NCBI GenBank assembly: GCA_030150485.1
Contig: JASLFZ010000014.1
Span: forward strand, 1 to 11,570
Origin: Candidatus Saccharimonadales bacterium
GTDB taxonomy: Bacteria; Patescibacteriota; Saccharimonadia; UBA4664; SCTI01
Length of the DNA stretch: 11,570 nt
Direction of reading: 5' to 3'
This document shows positions 5,334 through 11,570 of the stretch, piece after piece; the stretch's first letter is position 1, and the number at the start of each line of letters is the position of its first letter. A model generated the notes under the pieces. It ran no database searches. It was not told the origin of the DNA and saw nothing but the letters and a program-made list of their open reading frames with translations. The position numbers were made by a program, and so were the translations under genes.

Positions 5334-6527
5334 ATGGCGCGACGGAAACTATCGGAATATCGGGCGAAGCGGCTGCTGGGGGCGGCCCTAAGCGAGCCAT
5401 ATGACGGCCTCAGCATTGATACCGCCGCCAAGGATTGGAACAAGCGTCTCGAGCAGCTACCACGCGAGCAGCACTTCGTCGTAAAGGTAGATCAAGCGGT
5501 GAAGCGGCGGTTCCATCTTGGGTTGCTGCGCCTTGATCGAGAGGCCAATGAGGTGGTCGGCGACGTTCAAGCGCTAGCCGCGAAAGGCTTTCGCTACTTT
5601 CTGGTGGAGCCGCTACAAGCGCACGAAGCGAGCGCCGAGCGCTACCTAGCCCTGGAGCGCCGCCGCGAGGGGGTGCGAATTAGCTATGCGGCCGAGGGAG
5701 GCGTTGACGTAGAGCACAATCCGGCGGCGGTGCAGAGCGGCCTGGCCCATGAAGCCACAGATATGGCGGAGGCGGCCAAGGCACTGGAAGTGTCTATAAA
5801 GTGGCTTCAGCATCTTCTTGAGGCTTTTGAGAGCCATTATATGTCGTTTTTAGAGATTAACCCCTTGGTAGTCGACGCCCAGGGTGTGGCGATTTTAGAC
5901 GCGGCCGCCGAGGTAGACGATGCGGCTGCCCTGCTGGTTGATGGAGCTTGGAGCAGCGCCGACTACCGACGGTTTTCTACACGACCCCCAACCCCATCCG
6001 AGCGAACCGTGGAGAGTTTGGCGGAACGCTCCCAAGCTTCGCTGAGCCTCGAGGTGCTCAACCCCGACGGCGCGGTGTTTTTGCTCCTTTCGGGCGGTGG
6101 TGCGAGCGTTGTCGTAGCCGACGAGGTGGCGGATCGCGGTGCCGGTAAGCTCCTGGCAAACTACGGCGAGTACAGCGGCAACCCTACCGCCGATGAAACC
6201 GAGACCTACGCCACCGCGGTGCTCGATCTACTGCTTGCTTCGGCGGCACCGGCGAAAGTGCTCGTAATCGCCGGTGGAGTGGCTAACTTTACTGATGTGC
6301 GCGCAACGTTTCGAGGCATAACTAGAGCGCTCCAAAAGCATGAGCGGGAGCTGCAGCAGCAGAGCGTCAAAGTATACGTGCGGCGGGGCGGCCCCCATCA
6401 AACCGAGGCGTTGGCAGCAATGCGCGCCTATCTGGAGAAATCCGGTTTGCTGGGTGCGGTAGCCGGTCCGGAGCTGGTATTAACTGAGATTGTGCGCCAA
6501 GCGCTAGCAGGAGCCGACCGTGGCTAA
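5334..6527 (+). CDS. aclB: ATP-citrate lyase, ATP-grasp/citrate-binding subunit
   Basis: Small subunit (397 residues; the Chlorobium counterpart is about the same size) of ATP-citrate lyase, which converts citrate, CoA and ATP to acetyl-CoA, oxaloacetate, ADP and phosphate in the cytosol. An ATP-grasp domain fills about 1-205: N-terminal KLSEYRAKRLL (5-15), FVVKVDQAVKRR (48-59), FLVEPLQAH (89-97), and the Mg-site segment EINPLVV (174-180) with LDAAAEVD (188-195). The citrate/CoA-ligase part follows: SGGGASVV (253-260), NYGEYSG (276-282), GGVANFTDV (314-322) and VRRGGPHQTEAL (349-360), all close to the animal and Chlorobium enzymes. Odd point: the usual RRGK after the VVK strand is RRFH (58-61), so the ATP-contacting glycine is missing. 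Start at 5334 rather than 5325 because of the promoter and the family N-terminus. It overlaps aclA by 8 bp. Confidence 0.95.
   Translation: MARRKLSEYRAKRLLGAALSEPYDGLSIDTAAKDWNKRLEQLPREQHFVVKVDQAVKRRFHLGLLRLDREANEVVGDVQALAAKGFRYFLVEPLQAHEASAERYLALERRREGVRISYAAEGGVDVEHNPAAVQSGLAHEATDMAEAAKALEVSIKWLQHLLEAFESHYMSFLEINPLVVDAQGVAILDAAAEVDDAAALLVDGAWSSADYRRFSTRPPTPSERTVESLAERSQASLSLEVLNPDGAVFLLLSGGGASVVVADEVADRGAGKLLANYGEYSGNPTADETETYATAVLDLLLASAAPAKVLVIAGGVANFTDVRATFRGITRALQKHERELQQQSVKVYVRRGGPHQTEALAAMRAYLEKSGLLGAVAGPELVLTEIVRQALAGADRG
6509..6513 (+). promoter_or_regulatory. Shine-Dalgarno site for the GTG start of aclA
   Basis: AGGAG inside the end of aclB lies 6 nt before GTG at 6520. It fixes the start of aclA and shows that this host uses Shine-Dalgarno initiation for operon-internal genes while lead genes appear leaderless. 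Confidence 0.75.
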
Positions 6528-8331
6528 TACTCCCCTCCTTGATATTGCCACCTTGCGCACCATGGAGCCGGTGGTGGTAGCGCTTGGTAGCCATCGCCAG
6601 ATTATTCAGTCGATGCTGGATTTTGACGCGCTGATTGGCAAACCGGCGCCGAGCGTGGCGGCTATTGTTGCCACCGGGCGCAAGCAGGAACGTTACTTCT
6701 TCGGGCAACGCGAGGTGTTCATTCCGGTGTACTCATCGGCCGCTGCACTGCCAAAAGGCCTGCGGCAGCGAATCAATTTAGTACTCAGCCTGACCTCGGG
6801 ACGGCGGGTGCTTGCGACCATGGGAGAGGCATTTGGGCAGCTACCGGGATTGGTCGGCGGCAGCATTTTTGCGGAAGGCTTACCGGAGCGAGACGCGCTC
6901 GCGCTCGGCCAGCTGGCGCGGCATCAACAGGTATGGCTAAGTGGTGGCGCCAGTGTTGGGCTGGTGGTTCCGGGGGTGCTTAAGCTAGGCGCGATTGGCG
7001 GGGTGGAGGCTAGCCAGATCCAAACCGCTCGCCTGCTGGACGTAGGCCATGTGGCGGTGGCCTCGACCTCCGGCGGCATGGTTAATGAAATTATTCAGAC
7101 GCTGGCCGCGGCTGGGCGGCCGGTATCATTTGCGGTAGCAATTGGTGGCGAACGCTTCCCGCTCCTGACCGCCGACCAGGTATTTTTAGCAGCCGAACGC
7201 GACCCGCAAACGGAAGCCATCGCCTACTTTGGCGAGCTCGGCGGCCGCGACGAGTATGTACTGGCGGAGCTGCTGCGCACCAAGCGAGTTACCAAGCCGG
7301 TAATCTGCCACGTAGCCGGCACCGCCGCTGAACTGTTTGAGGTGCCACCTCAGTTTGGCCACGCCGGCGCCATTGCCGAACAACAGGACGAATCGGCTCG
7401 TGCCAAGCGCGAAGTACTCACGGCAGCCGGTGCGACGGCGAGCAGCAGCTACAGCCAGTTTGTGGAGCTGTTACAATCAGTACAAGTAAGTGAGGTTGCC
7501 GCTGTGTCCACTCCCGATCACAAAAACTTCCAGCAGCGCCGGCCGGCCCTGATCGCTAGCTCGTTATCGGGCGATGTCGACGGCGACGCCCAGATACTGG
7601 GGCAGGACGTTTTGGCGCTGGCCAGCGAGCACTCGTTTGGCTGGATTGTGGCCGCCATGTTGCTGGGGCGGCCGATTAGCTCGCCCCAGCTGGAGGAGTT
7701 CGTGGATTTTGTGTTGCGGCTGCTCGTAGATCACGGCCCCTACGTCTCGGGTGCGCTTAATACCATCGTGACGGCCCGCGCCGGCCGTGATTTGGTATCC
7801 TCCTTGGCGGCCGGCCTGCTGACGATTGGGCCGCGCTTTGGAGGCGCCATTAATGAAGCGGCAACGGTTTGGCTCGATGGCGTTCAGCGCGGGGTTTCGC
7901 CGGCCGCGCTGGTGGAAGAGTACGCTGAGCGCAAAATGTACATCGGCGGCATTGGCCATCGCAAGTATCGCACCGACCAGCCCGATCCGCGCGTCACCAA
8001 GCTCTTGAGCTTTACCGAGGGACTCAAGCAGCAACCGTTTACCGAGTTCACCCAAGGCGTTGAGGCCGTTACGGTTCGTAAAAAAGGTAGCTTGATCCTG
8101 AACGTTGATGGCGCGATTGCCTGTGTGCTGCTGGATCTGTTGGCCGAAACCGAGGGCTACACTCCCGAGCAGCTCACCGAGCTAGCCGATATTGAGTTCT
8201 TCAACGCTTTGTTTGTGCTATCGCGGTCGGTGGGTTTTATCGCCCACTTTATGGACCAAAAGCGGCTCGACGAGGGCTTGCTACGACTCTCAGATGACGA
8301 CGTCGCGACGGCGCCCCGCGCCACCGATTAA
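6520..8331 (+). CDS. aclA: ATP-citrate lyase, CoA-ligase/citrate-synthase-like subunit
   Basis: Large subunit (603 residues; Chlorobium AclA is of similar size). It carries the phosphohistidine and the C-terminal lyase domain that splits citryl-CoA. The CoA-binding and ligase part (about 15-325) shows MLDFDALIGKPAPSVAAIV (32-50), FFGQREVFIPVY (60-71), the phosphohistidine His281 in QFGHAGA, and EIIQTLAAAGR. The citrate-synthase-like domain (about 340-590) has its catalytic set in place: His405 in DHGP, His480 in GIGHR and Asp530 in NVDG, plus the closing segment DQKRLDEGLLRL (579-590). The fusion of both parts distinguishes it from the separate citryl-CoA synthetase and citryl-CoA lyase system. 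GTG start with ribosome site, overlapping aclB by 8 bp. Its TAA stop overlaps the stop of the convergent acyltransferase gene in TTAA. Confidence 0.96.
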   Translation: MANTPLLDIATLRTMEPVVVALGSHRQIIQSMLDFDALIGKPAPSVAAIVATGRKQERYFFGQREVFIPVYSSAAALPKGLRQRINLVLSLTSGRRVLATMGEAFGQLPGLVGGSIFAEGLPERDALALGQLARHQQVWLSGGASVGLVVPGVLKLGAIGGVEASQIQTARLLDVGHVAVASTSGGMVNEIIQTLAAAGRPVSFAVAIGGERFPLLTADQVFLAAERDPQTEAIAYFGELGGRDEYVLAELLRTKRVTKPVICHVAGTAAELFEVPPQFGHAGAIAEQQDESARAKREVLTAAGATASSSYSQFVELLQSVQVSEVAAVSTPDHKNFQQRRPALIASSLSGDVDGDAQILGQDVLALASEHSFGWIVAAMLLGRPISSPQLEEFVDFVLRLLVDHGPYVSGALNTIVTARAGRDLVSSLAAGLLTIGPRFGGAINEAATVWLDGVQRGVSPAALVEEYAERKMYIGGIGHRKYRTDQPDPRVTKLLSFTEGLKQQPFTEFTQGVEAVTVRKKGSLILNVDGAIACVLLDLLAETEGYTPEQLTELADIEFFNALFVLSRSVGFIAHFMDQKRLDEGLLRLSDDDVATAPRATD

Positions 8332-9446
8332 CCTGGCAAGCGCTCGCGCAGGCGGCCGGTGAGCGGCAAACACAGCGGCGTACGCCGGGCAATTTCATGA
8401 AACAGTAATGATAGGAGCGCCACCAGCGGTACTCCAAAGATCAGCAGTAGCACGACAACCAGAAATGATGGCGCCGTGGCAAACGCCGCGGACAGCCCGC
8501 TCGCCGCTGCCAGGCTCACCAGCCCCTGCAGGATGAGCGGGTGGACAAGGTATACACCGAAAGTAGCGTTGGCTACTCGGCGCACCCATCGCTTACCACG
8601 CGCGGCGCCGAGCTCCCAGCGCCGCCCCAGCGCAAATAGCATCAGAGCACAAGCGATGGCTTGCAGTGTCACGATCGGCTGGAAGGTGGTGCTCGCGACG
8701 GCCACGCTGGTACCGGTCGCTATTGTTACGCCGTAGATCGCCTCGCCCACGAGTATCGTGGCGGCGGCCAGCCAGATCCACCGCCGACGATGGCGGTCAA
8801 TGTAGGTAACTAGCTGCGGAAGATGGTAGGCCGCCAGAGCACCCGCCACAATGTAAAACTGATAGCTCGCCACCCACGGATCCGGGTTGCCCAACCAAAA
8901 TCCCAGCGGACCGTGCTGCCCTACCGACCACTGGATGAGGGCGGTGAGACCCATCTGGAGTACCGCACTAACAATCAGCAGCTTAAGATGGTAGCGCTCG
9001 GTGGCCCGCAAGAAGCGCTTGATAAGCGGGAAAACTAGGTACAGCTGCATCGAGATCAATAAAAAGTACAGGTGGTAACGCGCCCGGCCGTTTATCAAAA
9101 AGATGCCAACGTTGGCTAAAAAGTGCTGCGTCGGCACGCCATGGCCATCCGCTAGCGTATAGATAACCGTCCAGACCACATAGGGCACCCCCACCAGCCA
9201 GTAACGGCGGCGAAAAAACTGCACCCACTTAAGGTTAGGCCGAAAGGCGTAGACATAGGTCAGCACGAAGGCCGAAAGCAGGATAAAGATCTCCCGGCCG
9301 AGGTGCAAAACGGTCCAGATGGCGCCAATAAAAACGCTTGAGGGCACTTGAGAGATGACGTGGTTCGCAACCACGGCCAGAACCACGCAGCAGCGCACAA
9401 AGTCGATGGCATAGATATGGGTGCGCTTTTCAGGAATGGAAGGCAT
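8328..9446 (-). CDS. Acyltransferase family 3 membrane protein (OafA-like)
   Basis: A 372-residue integral membrane protein of the acyltransferase-3 family, which moves acyl groups, often acetyl, to surface polysaccharides, peptidoglycan or lipids. About ten hydrophobic segments are visible. Family marks: the N-terminal helix IDFVRCCVVLAVVANHV (14-30) with conserved Arg18 and His29; REIFILLSAFVL (51-62) in the place of the FFxxSGF motif; RRRYWLVGVPYVVW (79-92) after it; RYHLYFLLISMQLYLVFPL (123-141); and GVYLVHPL (297-304). The tail is short and basic, with no extra SGNH domain. It overlaps the end of the esterase gene by 17 bp with no Shine-Dalgarno, so translational coupling is likely. The acyl acceptor is unknown; nearby acyl-activating genes fit a role in surface acylation (inference). 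Confidence 0.9.
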   Translation of the reverse strand: MPSIPEKRTHIYAIDFVRCCVVLAVVANHVISQVPSSVFIGAIWTVLHLGREIFILLSAFVLTYVYAFRPNLKWVQFFRRRYWLVGVPYVVWTVIYTLADGHGVPTQHFLANVGIFLINGRARYHLYFLLISMQLYLVFPLIKRFLRATERYHLKLLIVSAVLQMGLTALIQWSVGQHGPLGFWLGNPDPWVASYQFYIVAGALAAYHLPQLVTYIDRHRRRWIWLAAATILVGEAIYGVTIATGTSVAVASTTFQPIVTLQAIACALMLFALGRRWELGAARGKRWVRRVANATFGVYLVHPLILQGLVSLAAASGLSAAFATAPSFLVVVLLLIFGVPLVALLSLLFHEIARRTPLCLPLTGRLRERLPG

Positions 9447-10389
9447 GGCCGAAGAAGCTGGTAAGTTGACTACGTATCTGGCTCACCGATGGCTGGTCCC
9501 CCGGCCCAAAGCCGTGGCCAGCATACTTGACCACTACTAATGTGGCGCTGTTGCCAGCCGCCGTCAGAGCCCGAGTGAGCTCCTCCGACTGGGCCAGCGG
9601 TACGCGACGATCACGGTCACCATGGAACAACAGAACTGGTGGCGCGGGCAGATTGGCGTAGGTAACGGGGCTCGCCGCTATGTCGTCGGCGTGGCTATGG
9701 TAGCGCCCGATAAAGTGGTGCACCACCGGCGCCAAATGAGCTTGCGGCGGCGGGGCGGCCAGATCGGCCACACCGTAGAAATCGACCACTGCCTTAATCG
9801 AGGGATACCAGGCTTGGGTACGACTGCTACTCGCGAGCGCGGCATAAGCGGCCAGCTGGCCGCCAGCGCTCGCACCAAAAAGTCCGATACGCCCATTATC
9901 GAGCTGGTAGCGCGTGGCGTGATCGTACAAAAAGCCCAGCGCGCAGCTCACATCCTGATCTTGGGTCGGGAAGGTGTAGTGCGGATCGAGACGATAGTTA
10001 ATACTTGCCAATGCAAAACCCTGTTTCACTAGCTGCGGACCGTACGTCCCGACAATGGGGTCGGACTTGCTCCCAGAAGACCAGCCGCCGCCATGGATAA
10101 ACACCACCAAGGGATAAGGTGCGGCGGCTTGCTTAGGCGTATAGAGATCGAGCTGCTGAGCAGAGCTGCTACTGCCACAATAGGGCACATTGCGATTTAC
10201 GCGAGCTACCTGGGCCATCGCCACCGCTACCGAGGTGCGCGTATACAGCGTGCGGGCGGTGCGGCGCAGAGGATGGTGCGGCACCGGCAGCTTTTCGGCA
10301 TACACCGCTACTGCGAGCACCACCATGATCGCAAGGACAGCAAGGAGGGTATGACGAAGGCGGAGCTGGGCGCGTGATAATCGAGGCAT
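9430..10389 (-). CDS. Membrane-anchored alpha/beta hydrolase (HSL/BD-FAE-like esterase)
   Basis: A 319-residue serine esterase related to the hormone-sensitive lipase / feruloyl-esterase-like group. One N-terminal hydrophobic segment (about 13-31) follows a basic start (RLSRAQLRLRH), so it is anchored or exported with the enzyme outside. The catalytic domain shows LDLYTP (80-85), the HGGGW oxyanion motif (99-103), INYRL (130-134), the nucleophile elbow GASAGG with Ser174, the acid in HGDRDRRVP (Asp260), and GHGFG with His292: a complete triad. The ATG at 10389 is supported by an extended -10 box 6 nt upstream, within the 16-bp gap after the acyl-CoA synthetase gene. It runs into the acyltransferase gene with a 17-bp overlap. 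Substrate is probably a short or medium ester; a surface ester is a reasonable guess. Confidence 0.9.
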   Translation of the reverse strand: MPRLSRAQLRLRHTLLAVLAIMVVLAVAVYAEKLPVPHHPLRRTARTLYTRTSVAVAMAQVARVNRNVPYCGSSSSAQQLDLYTPKQAAAPYPLVVFIHGGGWSSGSKSDPIVGTYGPQLVKQGFALASINYRLDPHYTFPTQDQDVSCALGFLYDHATRYQLDNGRIGLFGASAGGQLAAYAALASSSRTQAWYPSIKAVVDFYGVADLAAPPPQAHLAPVVHHFIGRYHSHADDIAASPVTYANLPAPPVLLFHGDRDRRVPLAQSEELTRALTAAGNSATLVVVKYAGHGFGPGDQPSVSQIRSQLTSFFGHAFHS

Positions 10390-10395
10390 AGCTGT

Positions 10396-10404
10396 ATGGT
10401 AGCA
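10396..10404 (-). promoter_or_regulatory. Extended -10 box for the esterase-acyltransferase pair (leaderless)
   Basis: The minus strand reads TGCTACCAT, then ACAGCT, then the ATG at 10389. The box fits in the 16-bp gap between the stop of the acyl-CoA synthetase gene and the esterase start. The hexamer TACCAT is weaker than the others, but context and spacing match. Confidence 0.55.
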
Positions 10405-10405
10405 C

Positions 10406-11570
10406 TCAAGCGATTAAGGCTCGTAGCTCGGCCAGCTTGGGTTTGCCGGTGCGCGTGCGCGGCACCACATCGAGACGAACGATCTGGTCGGCTCGCCAGG
10501 CCGAGGGGAGATTCTGCTTACTCCAGGCTGCAATATCAGTGTCCGAAAGCGACGTAGCCAAAAAGTAGACCAGGCGGTCGCTCATGTGGCTGTCATCCTG
10601 CACCCCGAGCACAAAGGCCTCGCTGATAGCCGGGTTTTTCAGGAGCGCCCACTCGATATCACGTGGGTACAGGCTGTAGCCGTGCTTTTTGATCTTTTCC
10701 TGCACGCGGCCCTTAATATGCAGGCGGCCGGTTTTGTCGAACTCACCAATATCCCCCATTACCCACCAACCATCGATGGTGCTGGCGGCGGTTGCCTCCG
10801 GGTTACGGTAGTAGCCGGGAAAGAGACCGGGAGTTTTAACTAAAATTTCATTGTTTGGGCCGAGTTTGGCTTCGACTCCATCAATGATGTAGCCAGGTGA
10901 GCCGGGAATGCGCTCAGCTAGTGTATTGGAAGCGATCCGACCGGCCTCGGCCGAGCCGTAGCACTCCAAAATCTCGATACCATAGCGGTCTTTCAGCTTG
11001 TGCCAGCTGGCCGGGGGCAGCGCCGAGGAAGCCGAGGTGCACAGTCGCACCTTTAAGCTGGAGGGCTTGGCCGGCTGGTGCTCGGCCAGCTTCACGTACG
11101 CCTGGGCGACGTGCTGGAAAATCGAGATGTTGCCGCTGGCCAGGTGTTCTAGAGTGTCTTGGGCGTCAAAGTGCGGCCGCAGATACATGGTGCTGCCGCG
11201 CACCAGCATGCCGGCCACCCCCATTACGATGCCGTGCCAGTGCGAAAGCGGCAACGAAATCAGCAAAGTGTCTTCGGCCGTCCAGTCCCATAATTTGGTA
11301 GATAGCTCAATGTTCCAGATGTGATTAGCGTGCGTGTACGGCGCCGCTTTGGGCTTGCCGGTGGTGCCGCTTGTAAACATGAGGCTGGCGATCTGCTCGG
11401 TGGGCGACAGGCGGACGGGCGGTAGCTTGGCGACGGCAGGCGCACTGAGCGCAGCCAAAAGCACCACCGGTGCCGTGATGTCGCCGAGCTTCGCGCGGCC
11501 AGCCTCGTCGGTAATAATGAGAACGGGTGGGATCTGCTGCACAATTGCGCCGATCTCCAGCGCCTTGTAG
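10406..11570 (-). CDS. AMP-forming acyl-CoA synthetase (ANL superfamily), 5' end cut by window edge
   Basis: It activates a carboxylic acid to an acyl-adenylate and then to the CoA thioester. The reading frame stays open to the right edge; the GTG at 11542 is internal, with nine further in-frame residues before it, and the N-terminal part of the large domain is missing. Counting visible residues: P-loop TSGTTGKPK (66-74), an LPLSHWHG segment like that of fatty-acid and malonyl-CoA ligases, the adenine motif ECYGSAEAG (202-210), MGDIGEFD (271-278), GRVQEKIKKHGYSLYPRDIE at the domain hinge (287-306), and the C-terminal catalytic lysine in RTGKPK (Lys376). The visible motifs look intact, so an active enzyme is expected. 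Chain-length preference cannot be read; fatty acid or malonate-type acids are plausible. Genes for an esterase and an acyltransferase follow. Confidence 0.92.
   Translation of the reverse strand, partial: YKALEIGAIVQQIPPVLIITDEAGRAKLGDITAPVVLLAALSAPAVAKLPPVRLSPTEQIASLMFTSGTTGKPKAAPYTHANHIWNIELSTKLWDWTAEDTLLISLPLSHWHGIVMGVAGMLVRGSTMYLRPHFDAQDTLEHLASGNISIFQHVAQAYVKLAEHQPAKPSSLKVRLCTSASSALPPASWHKLKDRYGIEILECYGSAEAGRIASNTLAERIPGSPGYIIDGVEAKLGPNNEILVKTPGLFPGYYRNPEATAASTIDGWWVMGDIGEFDKTGRLHIKGRVQEKIKKHGYSLYPRDIEWALLKNPAISEAFVLGVQDDSHMSDRLVYFLATSLSDTDIAAWSKQNLPSAWRADQIVRLDVVPRTRTGKPKLAELRALIA

Noticed and set aside
7564..8055. Minus-strand open frame (163 codons) inside aclA
   Set aside because: The plus strand carries the conserved citrate-synthase-like domain of AclA; the antisense frame shows no motif.
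5334..8331. Reading the pair as succinyl-CoA synthetase or as citryl-CoA synthetase
   Set aside because: AclA carries a fused citrate-synthase-like domain with all three catalytic residues, and AclB has the citrate-binding segments GGVANFTDV and NYGEYSG, which fit ATP-citrate lyase.
1..11570. CRISPR arrays, tRNA or rRNA genes, insertion sequences, integrase or phage genes
   Set aside because: I looked in the spacers and on both strands and saw no direct-repeat array, cloverleaf, transposase or terminal inverted repeats. The window looks like stable chromosome.

Overview
The window is a dense stretch of bacterial chromosome, moderately GC-rich by eye, with ten genes on both strands, two of them cut by the window edges. 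No gap between genes exceeds about 160 bases. TAA, TAG and TGA all serve as stops and no gene needs recoding, so the standard bacterial code applies. The most telling trait is how genes start. Five lead genes have an extended -10 box (TGnTAnnnT type) whose last base lies only 6 to 8 nt before the start codon, which predicts leaderless mRNAs. Shine-Dalgarno motifs are clear mainly at a gene inside an operon and at two genes with true 5' leaders. Leaderless starts are known from Actinobacteria, Deinococcota and others, and compact layout is typical of Patescibacteria/Saccharibacteria. The window has no ribosomal marker, so the lineage stays open.

Layout from left to right. Bases 1-1513, minus strand: the start of purA (adenylosuccinate synthetase, cut by the left edge), an alpha/beta hydrolase, and a small three-helix membrane protein. 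An 81-bp divergent promoter region follows. Bases 1595-3437, plus strand: a GNAT acetyltransferase overlapping a membrane-anchored or exported lipase of the secretory lipase (LIP) family. Bases 3498-3980, plus strand: a HAD-like phosphatase with a DxN motif, with its own promoter and a TTG start. Bases 3981-4138: a hairpin-rich convergent spacer with a probable bidirectional terminator. Bases 4139-5179, minus strand: a divergent glucokinase-like sugar kinase. Bases 5334-8331, plus strand: aclB and aclA, encoding a complete two-subunit ATP-citrate lyase. Bases 8328-11570, minus strand: an acyl-CoA synthetase (cut by the right edge), a membrane-anchored esterase and an acyltransferase-3 membrane protein.

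Working together (inference): ATP-citrate lyase makes cytosolic acetyl-CoA and oxaloacetate from citrate. The acyl-CoA synthetase activates free carboxylic acids, the lipase and the anchored esterase could release such acids outside the cell, and the acyltransferase-3 protein could put acyl groups on surface glycans or lipids. The window therefore leans towards acyl and acetyl-CoA supply and surface acylation, with purine synthesis (purA) and sugar phosphorylation as ordinary neighbours. ATP-citrate lyase is the marker most worth following, because outside reductive-TCA autotrophs and eukaryotes it is uncommon.
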